Source: an uncultured Ruminococcus sp. (lineage in GTDB: Bacteria > Bacillota > Clostridia > Oscillospirales > Ruminococcaceae). From it: a DNA stretch of 15,388 bases. The notes under the pieces are model-generated. The model worked only from the letters and a program-made list of their open reading frames with translations, had not been told where the DNA came from and made no database searches. Shown in pieces: positions 4,899 through 13,100 of the stretch (position 1 is the stretch's first letter; the number at the start of each line of letters is the position of its first letter). Location of the stretch: contig UQQA01000052.1 in NCBI GenBank assembly GCA_900543105.1, positions 1-15,388 on the forward strand, given 5' to 3'. A program made the translations under genes and the position numbers.

Positions 4899-6260
4899 AT
4901 GCTGCAGAACAAACCTAAAAACAAACAGCCGAATCCGGCAGCGGTCATTTCGATAAGCTTCTTGGCAATAATCATTATCGGAACGCTGCTGCTCATGATG
5001 CCATTCTCGTCCGCATCGCACCGCTTCACAAGTCCGCTGACCGCGCTTTTCACAGCGACCTCGGCGACCTGTGTTACGGGACTTGTCGTTGTTGACACGG
5101 GCAGCTACTGGAGCGTTTTCGGGCAGATAATCATTCTGCTCATGATACAGATAGGCGGCTTGGGACTGGTGACTTTTACGTCATTTTTTAACTTCCTTAT
5201 CCGAAAAAAGCCTGAGCTTCACACCATTCAGGTAGCATCCGAATCGGTAAACACGAGCGGCTTTTACGATGTAAAATATATGGTAAGGCATGTTCTTGCG
5301 ATATCTTTTATATGCGAGATGATAGGTGCGCTGATGCTTTCAATATCTTATGTTCCGAAGTTTGGCGCAAAGGGGATCTACATTGCCGTTTACCTCTCGA
5401 TAGCCGCTTTCTGCAATGCCGGATTTGACATAATGGGAATGGTCGCAGAGCCTTTTTCGAGCGTTACAACGCTTTCCCACGACCCTATAACGGTCATAGT
5501 CATACCGATACTCATTATAGCAGGCGGTCTGGGATTCCTCGTATGGACGAATCTTATCGAATTCCGAAAGAAGAAAAAGCTTGAATTCCAGTCGAAGCTT
5601 GTGCTTATCTCGACTGCGATCCTCATCGGCGCAGGTATGCTCGCAACGCTTGTGACCGAATGGAACAACCCTCGGACACTGGGCGGCGAAAGCTTTCTTT
5701 ACAAGCTTGGGAACAGCTTTTTCCAGTCGGCAACGCTCCGCACGGCAGGCTTCAACTCGATAGATATTGAGGGAATGTCCCCGATGATGAAGGTATTCTC
5801 GATACTGTTTATGTTCATCGGCGCTGCTTCGGGTTCAACCGGCGGCGGAATAAAGCTCACGACAATGGCTATCATCATTATGACGATACTGAGCGTACTT
5901 TCGGGCAGAACGGACACTATCGCAATGGGACGAAAGATCGAACACGAGGTCGTTTACAAGGCGCTCACGGTCGCAATGATATTTGCATTTCTTATAATAG
6001 TATCCTCACTTGCGGTATACAACCTCAACCCGAACGTATCGGGACTTGACGCTGCGTATGAAGTCACCTCCGCAATCTCAACGTCAGGACTTTCGACGGG
6101 CGTTACGGCAAAATGCAATGTCATTTCAAAGGTCATACTCATTATAATAATGTTCATCGGACGAGTAGGTCCTGTATCGCTCGCACTGGGCATTTCGATG
6201 AACACGAAGCGCGGCGGCAAGAACGAGATATGCCCTGTCGGAAAGGTCATGGTGGGTTGA
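4899..6260 (+). CDS. KtrB/TrkH-type potassium uptake channel subunit
   Basis: A 453-aa integral membrane subunit of a K+ (or Na+/K+) uptake system of the TrkH/KtrB/HKT superfamily. All four pore-loop repeats are present, each with its filter glycine: TCVTG (57-61), CNAGF (172-176), RTAGF (281-285) and STSGL (394-398). The gating loop in the third repeat is GAASGSTGGGIK (308-319). The conserved C-terminal GRVGP (421-425) and final GKVMVG are intact. The length fits KtrB (about 450) better than TrkH (about 480). The ATG at 4899 has AGAGG upstream. The regulatory RCK subunit (KtrA/TrkA), usually adjacent, is not here. Instead a tRNA methyltransferase gene overlaps the stop codon by one base (TGATG). 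The partner must be encoded elsewhere, or the subunit works alone. Cation selectivity cannot be judged. Confidence 0.93.
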   Translation: MLQNKPKNKQPNPAAVISISFLAIIIIGTLLLMMPFSSASHRFTSPLTALFTATSATCVTGLVVVDTGSYWSVFGQIIILLMIQIGGLGLVTFTSFFNFLIRKKPELHTIQVASESVNTSGFYDVKYMVRHVLAISFICEMIGALMLSISYVPKFGAKGIYIAVYLSIAAFCNAGFDIMGMVAEPFSSVTTLSHDPITVIVIPILIIAGGLGFLVWTNLIEFRKKKKLEFQSKLVLISTAILIGAGMLATLVTEWNNPRTLGGESFLYKLGNSFFQSATLRTAGFNSIDIEGMSPMMKVFSILFMFIGAASGSTGGGIKLTTMAIIIMTILSVLSGRTDTIAMGRKIEHEVVYKALTVAMIFAFLIIVSSLAVYNLNPNVSGLDAAYEVTSAISTSGLSTGVTAKCNVISKVILIIIMFIGRVGPVSLALGISMNTKRGGKNEICPVGKVMVG

Positions 6261-6979
6261 TGTATAAGTTTGAACCGCTGCAAAAGGGCATCGATATCTG
6301 CGTTTCGCCCGAGCATAAATTCGGAACGGACGCTTTCCTGCTTGCGGATTTTTCCGCGCCGCGTCACAAAGATAAGGTTTGCGACCTCGGCACGGGCTGC
6401 GGCATAATCCCGCTTTTGCTGAAGATAAAGTTTGAACCCGAGCTTATTTACGGCGTTGATATTCAGGAGCAGGCGATAGATCAGTTCCGCACAACGCTTG
6501 AAAAGAACAGACTTGACGGTTTAGTCCCCGTTCTCGGCGACCTGAAATCGCTCGGGGACAAAGTTCCGAAAGGAACATTCGATGTTGTGACCTGCAATCC
6601 GCCCTACAAGGCTGCGAACACAGGCATCGAAAGCCTTGGCGAAGCACAGCGCATCGCTCGGCACGAGATATTATGCAATATCGATGATGTTTGCAGAACC
6701 GCGGCAGGACTTCTGAAATTCGGCGGAAAGCTTTGTATCTGCAACCGTCCCGAACGACTTGCGGACGTTATCTCCGCGATGAAAGCGAACAGGATCGAAC
6801 CGAAAACGCTCCGCTTTGTGGCGAAAGACCACAGCTGTTCGCCGTGGCTGTTCCTCATCGAGGGAAAGCTCGGAGGGAAGCCGTTTATGAAAGTCCTCCC
6901 GACGCTTGCCGTCAAGGACGGTGAGGGTTTCTCGGAGGAGCTGCTCGGGATCTACGGCGGAGATAAGGACGGATATTGA
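6260..6979 (+). CDS. TrmN6-like tRNA (adenine-N6) methyltransferase
   Basis: A 239-aa S-adenosylmethionine-dependent methyltransferase of the COG4123 family. Its E. coli member TrmN6 (YfiC) methylates A37 of tRNA1-Val. The Rossmann-fold motif I is DLGTGCGI (42-49), the acidic residue binding the SAM ribose is in GVDIQ (65-69), and the N6-adenine catalytic motif is NPPY (113-116), followed by the family's AANTG and ARHE segments. The start is the ATG at 6260, whose A is the last base of the upstream TGA stop (TGATG). This gives MYKFEPLQKGIDICVSPEHK, the expected N-terminus. A longer in-frame start at 6113 would run back through the pore region of the channel gene and is rejected. The ribosome binding site is poor (GGTGGG), so translation is probably coupled. 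Whether the target is tRNA-Val is inferred from the family. Confidence 0.88.
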   Translation: MYKFEPLQKGIDICVSPEHKFGTDAFLLADFSAPRHKDKVCDLGTGCGIIPLLLKIKFEPELIYGVDIQEQAIDQFRTTLEKNRLDGLVPVLGDLKSLGDKVPKGTFDVVTCNPPYKAANTGIESLGEAQRIARHEILCNIDDVCRTAAGLLKFGGKLCICNRPERLADVISAMKANRIEPKTLRFVAKDHSCSPWLFLIEGKLGGKPFMKVLPTLAVKDGEGFSEELLGIYGGDKDGY

Positions 6980-7005
6980 CAGTTTGGATAAAGCCGTATT
7001 ATTAA
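6976..7005 (+). promoter_or_regulatory. Possible promoter for prfB
   Basis: A perfect TTGACA (6976-6981) overlaps the stop codon of the methyltransferase gene and is followed after 18 bp by TATTAA (7000-7005). The -10 box is imperfect. A small hairpin, GGGAC/GTCCC, lies in the leader (about 7009-7024). prfB may also be read from the upstream promoter, as no terminator separates the genes. Confidence 0.4.
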
Positions 7006-7074
7006 AACGGGACGGGAGTTGTCCCATACAGTGTAAATTATGTAATGAAATATAATCATAAAAAGGAGATATAT

Positions 7075-8205
7075 ATGCTTTTACTTGAAGAATTAAAGGT
7101 AGAGCTTGAAGGCTACCGCAACGAAATGAAAGACCTTTACAAAATTCTCGATATCGACAAGGCTAAGGCTGAAATTGCCTCGCTTCAGGAGGAATCGGGC
7201 AAGGACGGATTCTGGGACGACCTTGAAAATTCGCAGAAGGTCATGCAGAAGATCAAGCACGATGAAGCTACTATCGACAGCTACAACAAGCTCAACGCAA
7301 AGCTTGAAGATACCATTACAATGATCGAGCTTACGCTTGAAGAGGGCGCGCAGGAAGATGATGATGTCGTTTTCGAGATCAAGTCCGATGCTAACCATTT
7401 CAAGAAAGAGCTTGAAGCTATGAAGCTTTCAACGCTCCTCACGGGCGAATACGACAGCAAGAACGCTATCCTCACTTTCCACGCAGGCGCAGGCGGAACA
7501 GAGGCTCAGGACTGGGCTTCGATGCTTTTCAGAATGTACAATATGTGGGCTGAGAGCCACGGCTTCAAGGTAACTACTCTCGACTATCTCGACGGTGATG
7601 AAGCAGGACTTAAATCCGCATCTATCCTCATCGAGGGACTTAACGCTTACGGCTTCACGAAGTCCGAGTCGGGCGTTCACAGACTTGTCCGCGTTTCGCC
7701 TTTCGACTCATCGGGAAGAAGACACACCTCTTTCGCTTCGCTCGAAGTTATGCCCGAAATGAGCGAGGCTGACACGAACATCGAAATTCGCCCCGAAGAC
7801 CTTGAAATTGACTTCTACCGTGCATCGGGCGCAGGCGGACAGAAGGTAAACAAGACCTCCTCCGCAGTCCGTCTTACACATATCCCGACGGGCATCGTTG
7901 TTTCCTGCCAGACGCAGCGAAGCCAGTATCAGAACAAGGACTACGCTATGAAAATGCTTATGTCCAAGCTCGTTGAAATAAAGGAAAGAGAACACCTTGA
8001 AAAGATCGAAGATATCAAGGGCGTTCAGAAAGAGATCGCCTGGGGCGCACAGATACGTTCTTATGTATTTATGCCTTACACCCTCGCAAAAGACCACCGC
8101 ACAGGCTATGAGAACGGAAACATTCAGGCTGTAATGGACGGCGACATTGACGGCTTTATCAATGCTTACCTCACCGAGCTTTCCCACGGCAACATTCAGA
8201 AGTGA
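7075..8205 (+). CDS. prfB: Peptide chain release factor 2
   Basis: Class I release factor that reads UGA and UAA stop codons and triggers peptide release on the ribosome; 376 aa. The stop-codon recognition tripeptide typical of RF2, SPF, is at 208-210 (RVSPFDSSGRRHTS). The catalytic GGQ is at 254-256 in RASGAGGQKVNKT. The start is the ATG at 7075 behind an ideal AAGGAGA (7063-7069). An in-frame ATG at 7045 would place that site inside the coding region and is rejected. In many bacteria prfB needs a +1 frameshift at CTT-TGA-C around codon 25 for autoregulation. Here the same place reads CTC-GAT (Leu25-Asp26) and the frame is continuous, so this control is absent. The gene ends in TGA, which RF2 itself decodes, and overlaps the next start by one base. 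Confidence 0.97.
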   Translation: MLLLEELKVELEGYRNEMKDLYKILDIDKAKAEIASLQEESGKDGFWDDLENSQKVMQKIKHDEATIDSYNKLNAKLEDTITMIELTLEEGAQEDDDVVFEIKSDANHFKKELEAMKLSTLLTGEYDSKNAILTFHAGAGGTEAQDWASMLFRMYNMWAESHGFKVTTLDYLDGDEAGLKSASILIEGLNAYGFTKSESGVHRLVRVSPFDSSGRRHTSFASLEVMPEMSEADTNIEIRPEDLEIDFYRASGAGGQKVNKTSSAVRLTHIPTGIVVSCQTQRSQYQNKDYAMKMLMSKLVEIKEREHLEKIEDIKGVQKEIAWGAQIRSYVFMPYTLAKDHRTGYENGNIQAVMDGDIDGFINAYLTELSHGNIQK

Positions 8206-8927
8206 TGCAAAGACTTTTAGGACTGATGCGCAAGGCTGTGAACGGCTTTGGAATGCTCTCGGACGGTGATCGTGTTGCCGTGGGCGTTTCGGGCGGCAAG
8301 GACAGCCTTTGCCTGCTTTACGGGCTTGCAAAAATGCGTGACTTCATCGGCATTGACTATGATGTGACGGCAATAACCGTTGACCCGAGCTTCGGCGGAA
8401 AGCATGGTGACTACTCTGCGATCTCGGAACTCTGCGAACAGCTTGGCGTTCGGTATGAGATAATTGGGACGCAGATAGGCGAGATAGTTTTCGATGTGCG
8501 AAAAGAGCCGAACCCATGCAGCCTTTGCTCACGAATGAGAAGAGGTGCGCTGCTCGGCGCAGTCAGGGACTTGGGCTGCAACAAGCTTGCGCTCGGTCAC
8601 AACAAGGACGATGCGATAGAAACTTTTATGATGAACCTCACGCTTGAGGGAAGATTAGGCTGTTTTCCTCCCGTTTGTGAGCTTGATGACGGTGATATAA
8701 CGATAATCCGTCCGCTTGTGCTTGCCGAAGAAAAGGAGATACGTTCCGCCGCCGCAAAAGCAAAGCTCCCCATTCACAAGAGTGCCTGTCCTGCTGACGG
8801 CAAGACCGCCCGTGAGGACACAAAGAGGCTCATCGCAGAGCTTGACCGCTCGTCAAAAGGCACAAAGGAGCGTATTTTCGGTGCTTTGATGCGTTCAAAG
8901 CTGGACGGCTGGCACGAAGTCCATTGA
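8205..8927 (+). CDS. TtcA-like tRNA 2-thiocytidine synthetase family protein
   Basis: A 240-aa ATP pyrophosphatase of the TtcA/TilS superfamily. TtcA adds sulfur to cytidine 32 of certain tRNAs using ATP and an iron-sulfur cluster. The PP-loop SGGKDS is at 29-34. The cluster-binding cysteines are seen as CSLC (105-108) and a third cysteine at 195 (KSACPADGK). LGHNKDDAIET (about 130-140) matches the family's LGHxxDDxxET. The start is either the ATG at 8205, sharing a base with the prfB stop (TGATG), or the GTG one codon earlier at 8202. I chose the ATG by analogy with the channel/methyltransferase junction. There is no good ribosome binding site, so coupling to prfB is likely. The protein is shorter than E. 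coli TtcA (about 310 aa), which is usual for clostridial members. Exact tRNA substrate is inferred. No clear terminator follows. Confidence 0.87.
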   Translation: MQRLLGLMRKAVNGFGMLSDGDRVAVGVSGGKDSLCLLYGLAKMRDFIGIDYDVTAITVDPSFGGKHGDYSAISELCEQLGVRYEIIGTQIGEIVFDVRKEPNPCSLCSRMRRGALLGAVRDLGCNKLALGHNKDDAIETFMMNLTLEGRLGCFPPVCELDDGDITIIRPLVLAEEKEIRSAAAKAKLPIHKSACPADGKTAREDTKRLIAELDRSSKGTKERIFGALMRSKLDGWHEVH

Positions 8928-8993
8928 CAATTTGCAAGCCTTGCAGCAGAAATTAAGCGCGGATTTTGTTGATTTGAATGAAAGCGCCGGCAA

Positions 8994-9026
8994 TATATTG
9001 ACAATATAACCGATTAGGTATAGAAT
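8994..9026 (+). promoter_or_regulatory. Promoter of the secreted membrane protein gene, with overlapping palindrome
   Basis: TTGACA (8998-9003), a 17-bp spacer and TAGAAT (9021-9026). The -35 box lies inside a perfect 15-bp palindrome, TATATTG-A-CAATATA (8994-9008). A protein bound there would cover the -35 region, so it may be an operator, but it is AT-rich and could be chance. Confidence 0.7.
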
Positions 9027-9062
9027 TAAAGTGTATTTTTTCAGAAAAGGAGAACAAAAAAG

Positions 9063-9779
9063 ATGAAAATTTCTAAAATAATTTCCGGTATCGCAGCCGG
9101 AGTTTTTGCGGCAATGTGTATGACCTTTACAGCTTTCGCCGAACCGCAGGACCTTGAACCGTCCGTTTCAAGAGCAATTCAGACAAACGGTGCTTGGGGT
9201 CAGTCCGTTACATATACCAATGCGCAAATAAATCCGATGGGCATCACACCGGATACAGTTATTGAAGTTCAGTATGAGCTTGAAGGCGATGAAGCTCTCC
9301 CCGGTCAGTATCAGGTAGAGCTTATCCTCCAGAACTATGCAGCCGATCCTCAGATCTGGGCACAGGTAGTTCCTTATGAATATGACGACACACACGCATT
9401 TTTTGACTATGACGGAATGGTGCTTGCTTACGGAAGCGATGATTTTTCCGAAGTCGGCAATATCTGCATCGGTGACAGAGGCGTTAAGATGACCGTTACT
9501 TACGTCAAGATCACAAACTATGACCCTCCTGCAAAAGAAACCGTAACGGAAGCTGAGACCGAAGCCGAAACGGAAGCTGAGACCGAAGCCGAAACGGAAG
9601 TGGAGATCACCGAAGCCGAGACCGAAGCTCCTGCCGAAACAACAGCGGCAAGCACACCGACAGCAAACAGCGGAAACAATGTTGTTCTTATCATTATCAT
9701 CATTGCAGCAGTTGTTGTGGCTGCGGTAGTTGTTGTAGTTATAATCGTAACAAAGAAGAACAAGAAGAGATTCTATTAA
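9063..9779 (+). CDS. Secreted single-pass membrane protein with Glu/Thr-rich stalk
   Basis: A 238-aa protein of unknown function. Residues 1-26 form a signal peptide with a likely cleavage site AFA|EP. Residues 27 to about 157 form a compact outer domain, probably all-beta (NGAWGQSVTYTNAQ, then QYQVELILQNYA, then IGDRGVKMTVTYVKITN). It resembles the carbohydrate-binding-like sandwich modules of Ruminococcus surface proteins, but I cannot name a family. Residues about 158-195 are a stalk of repeated (T)EAE units, followed by a Thr/Ser/Ala linker. Residues 207-230 are one very hydrophobic helix of Ile, Val and Ala, then the basic tail KKNKKRFY. This predicts a type I topology with the domain outside. 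The start at 9063 has AAAGGAGA 9-10 bases upstream. It has its own promoter and two terminators, so it is monocistronic. Confidence 0.85.
   Translation: MKISKIISGIAAGVFAAMCMTFTAFAEPQDLEPSVSRAIQTNGAWGQSVTYTNAQINPMGITPDTVIEVQYELEGDEALPGQYQVELILQNYAADPQIWAQVVPYEYDDTHAFFDYDGMVLAYGSDDFSEVGNICIGDRGVKMTVTYVKITNYDPPAKETVTEAETEAETEAETEAETEVEITEAETEAPAETTAASTPTANSGNNVVLIIIIIAAVVVAAVVVVVIIVTKKNKKRFY
9548..9595 (+). repeat. 24-bp tandem repeat, two perfect copies, in the stalk region
   Basis: The units 9548-9571 and 9572-9595 are identical and each encodes eight residues of the EAETEAET type. A partial, diverged continuation follows. Such a repeat can gain or lose units by slippage without breaking the frame and so vary stalk length. 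Confidence 0.85.
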
Positions 9780-9791
9780 TAATATTCACAC

Positions 9792-9828
9792 CGCGCATTA
9801 TCGAACCGAACGATAATGCGCGTTTTTT
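9792..9828 (+). terminator. First terminator after the secreted protein gene
   Basis: CGCGCATTATCG (9792-9803) pairs perfectly with CGATAATGCGCG (9811-9822), followed by six T residues. Confidence 0.95.
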
Positions 9829-9855
9829 ATGTCCAAAACGAATAACTATGCCACC

Positions 9856-9878
9856 GAACGGTGCGCCGTTCTTTTTTT
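9856..9878 (+). terminator. Second terminator after the secreted protein gene
   Basis: GAACGG (9856-9861), loop TGCG, CCGTTC (9866-9871), followed by seven T residues. Together with the one before it, this insulates the glutamate synthase operon from upstream transcription. Confidence 0.85.
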
Positions 9879-9962
9879 ATGAGTGCTTTCTTAATAAAAA
9901 AGCCAAAATTAAAAGATTTTTGAATGTCAATTTCATAAATTCATCAAAAAAAGCGCGTTTAA

Positions 9963-10027
9963 AAGGATTTTTGTGTATTATTTGATATAAAACGCAGGAA
10001 TTAAATATAAATCTTGCAAAAATCCTT
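9963..10027. repeat. 11-bp inverted repeat upstream of the gltB promoter
   Basis: AAGGATTTTTG (9963-9973) and CAAAAATCCTT (10017-10027) are perfect complements 43 bases apart. The right arm runs into the -35 box of the gltB promoter. Candidate operator pair; the rest of 9879-10025 is AT-rich and holds no gene I can support. Confidence 0.45.
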
Positions 10028-10054
10028 GACAAGTGCTTTTTTATGTGATAGAAT
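10026..10054 (+). promoter_or_regulatory. Promoter of the gltBD operon
   Basis: Perfect TTGACA (10026-10031), a 17-bp spacer and TAGAAT (10049-10054), giving a start near 10061 and a leader of about 97 nt. Confidence 0.8.
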
Positions 10055-10071
10055 AATAACATCGCAGAAAA

Positions 10072-10138
10072 ACGATTGTATTTTCAGGGAAGACAATCGT
10101 ATAAAATAAACCGATCCGCCGCCATTGTATCGGGGATC
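10072..10138 (+). promoter_or_regulatory. Structured 5' leader of gltB
   Basis: A first stem, ACGATTGT (10072-10079) with ACAATCGT (10093-10100), closes a 13-base loop. Further on CCGAT (10111-10115) can pair with ATCGG (10129-10133), or GATCC (10113-10117) with GGATC (10134-10138). The two pairings overlap and exclude each other in part. The second ends 7 bases before the ribosome binding site. No known riboswitch class was recognised and no U-tract marks a terminator, so a regulatory role is inference. Confidence 0.4.
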
Positions 10139-10157
10139 AGAATTAAGGAGAACGCTT

Positions 10158-13100
10158 ATGGATAATTACAGAAATCAGGAGCCGTTCCGGAAAGACGGCT
10201 TGTACGATCCGAGATTTGAACATGAAAACTGCGGCATCGGCGCTGTCGTAAATATGAGCGGCAAGGCTGACTACACCGTTGTTGACAACGCGCTCAAGAT
10301 CGTTGAAACGCTCGAACACCGCGCAGGTAAGGACGCAGAGGGCAAGACAGGTGACGGTGTTGGCATACTCCTCCAGATCAGCCATTCTTTCTTCAAAAAG
10401 GCTGCAAAGGAAGCTGACATTGAGATCGGCGGCGAGCGTGAATACGGTATTGGTATGTTCTTCTTCCCCCAGTCCGAAGATCAGTGCCGTTTCGCAATGG
10501 CTGACTTTGAGAAAACTCTTATCGCTGAAAATCTTGAATTCCTCGGCTGGAGAAAAGTCCCCGTAAACCCCGACGTTCTCGGCACAAAGGCTCTCGAAAG
10601 TATGCCGAACATTTATCAGGCATTTATCAAAAAGCCTGACGACTGCGCAAAGGGCATCGATTTCGACAGAAAGCTTTACATAGCAAGAATGGTATTTGAA
10701 AAGCAGAACAAGGATACCTACGTTTGCTCCTGCTCGAGCCGTACTATTGTATATAAAGGTATGTTCCTCGTTGATCAGCTCCGCAAATTCTACCTCGATC
10801 TCGACGGCGAAGAATATGTTTCCGCTATCGGTATCGTTCACTCACGTTTCAGCACGAACACTAACCCAAGCTGGCAGCGTTCGCACCCGAACCGCCTTAT
10901 CGTTCACAACGGCGAGATCAACACTATCACGGGCAACGTTGACAAGATGCTCAGCCGTGAATCCGTTCTTGTCAGCGACCTTATCGGTGACAGAATGAAG
11001 GATATCGTTCCCGTTCTCGATGTAAGAGGTTCGGACTCCGCACGTCTTGACAACACACTCGAATTTATGACAATGGCAGGCGTTGATCTTCCGCTCGCTG
11101 TTATGATGCTCATTCCAGAGCCCTGGCAGTACAGCAAGACTATCAGCCGCGAAAAGAGAGCATTCTATCAGTATTATGCAACGATGATGGAACCCTGGGA
11201 CGGTCCTGCATCTATCATTTTCTCTGACGGTGATGTTCTCGGTGCTGTCCTCGACAGAAACGGTCTGCGTCCGTCACGTTACTATATCACGGACAACGGC
11301 ACGGACAAGTATCTTATTCTCTCCTCCGAAGTCGGCGCACTTGATATCCCTGCTGATGTTATCGTTAAAAAGGAAAGGCTTCACCCCGGCAAGATGCTCC
11401 TTGTCGATACTGTCAAGGGCGAGCTTGTTGAGGACGATAAGCTCAAAGAATACTACAGCAAGCGTCACCCATACGGTGAGTGGCTCGACCACAATCTCCA
11501 CCCGCTTTCCGAATTCTATATCCCGAACAAGAAGCCTGCACGTTACTCGGGCGAAGAGCTTGAAAGACTTCAGCACGCTTTCGGCTATACTTATGAATCT
11601 ATCCGCAGCACGATGATACCAATGGCTCTCACGGGTTCTGAACCGACCGCTGCGATGGGTGCAGATACACCTGTACCTCCGCTCTCCAACACGAACCCGC
11701 CGCTCTTTGACTACTTCAAGCAGCTCTTTGCGCAGGTAACCAACCCTCCGATAGACGCTATCAGAGAATCCGTTATCACCGATACGACTGTTTACCTCGG
11801 CGCATCGGGCAACATTCTCAAAGACGATGAAAAGAACTGCCTTGTTCTTCAGATAAGAAACCCCGTTCTTACAAATCTTGACCTTTTAAAGATAAGAACT
11901 TCCAATATCGAAAGCCTTAAAACTGCCGATATCTCGATGCTTTACAACAAGAAAACTTCAACTCTCCGTGAAGCTATCGAAAACCTTTACCGTCAGGCTG
12001 ACAAGGCTCACGAGGACGGCGCAACTATCCTTATCCTCACCGACCGCGGCGTTGACAAGGATCACCTTGCTATCCCATCGCTCCTTGCTGTTGCGGCTCT
12101 TGAAACCTACCTTGTAAAGACGAGAAAGAACACAGCTATCTCGCTTATCATCGAAACGGCAGAGCCTACCGAAGTTCACCATTTCGCAACTCTCCTCGGC
12201 TTCGGTGCGAGCGCAGTCAACCCTTACCTTGCAATGGATACTCTCTATGAGCTTACTTCCGACAGAACGATCGACAAGGAATACACCGAGGCTCTCAACG
12301 CCTATGTCAAGGCTATCGTTGACGGCATCGTTAAAATTTCGTCCAAAATGGGTATCTCCACTATCCAGTCCTATCAGGGTTCAAAGATCTTTGAGGCACT
12401 CGGCATAAGCAAGAGCGTCTGCGAAGAATTTTTCCCTGACACTGTCAGCAGGATTGGCGGTATCGACCTTGACGACATCAGCGCAAGAAGCCTTGCTCTC
12501 CACGACGCTGCATTCGACCCGCGCGACCTCACGGTAAACGAAGCTATCGAAAGCATCGGCAACCACAAGTCACGCAGCGGCAAGGAAGAACACCTTTACA
12601 ATCCGCTCACGATACACCTCCTCCAGCAGTCGACATGGACGGGCGATTACAAGCTTTATAAAAAGTATTCCGAGGCTCTCAATGCCGAGGACAAGAACCT
12701 CACGCTCAGAAGCACTCTTGACTTCAACTTCCCCGAGGACGGCGGAATCCCTCTTGACGAAGTAGAAAGCGCAGCAAGCATCATGCACCGCTTCAAGACG
12801 GGCGCAATGTCCTACGGTTCTATCTCGCAGGAAGCTCACGAATGTATGGCTATCGCCATGAACCGCATCGGCGGCAAGTCGAACAGCGGTGAGGGCGGTG
12901 AAGACCTCGAAAGAATAATCACAGCAGGCACGGACGAGGACAAATGCTCCGCTATCAAGCAGGTCGCATCGGGACGTTTCGGCGTTACATCGAAGTACCT
13001 CACCTCCGCTAAGGAGATCCAGATCAAAATGGCTCAGGGTGCAAAGCCGGGCGAGGGCGGACATCTTCCTGCAAAGAAGGTTTATCCTTGGATAGCAAAG

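Noticed and set aside
6113..6259. 49-codon N-terminal extension of the methyltransferase
   Set aside because: It overlaps the last pore helix region of the channel gene in another frame; the ATG at 6260 gives the family's normal N-terminus.
7045..7074. Ten-codon N-terminal extension of RF2
   Set aside because: It would swallow the ideal AAGGAGA ribosome binding site, and the nearby TATAAT (7050-7055) has no -35 box and is too close to the start codon to be a convincing promoter.
8929..8955. TGCAA/TTGCA palindrome after the TtcA-like gene as a terminator
   Set aside because: Very short stem and no U-tract follow on the plus strand.
10125..10157. Eleven-codon N-terminal extension of GltB
   Set aside because: It reads through the leader hairpin and the AAGGAG site; the ATG at 10158 fits a 24-residue propeptide before Cys25.
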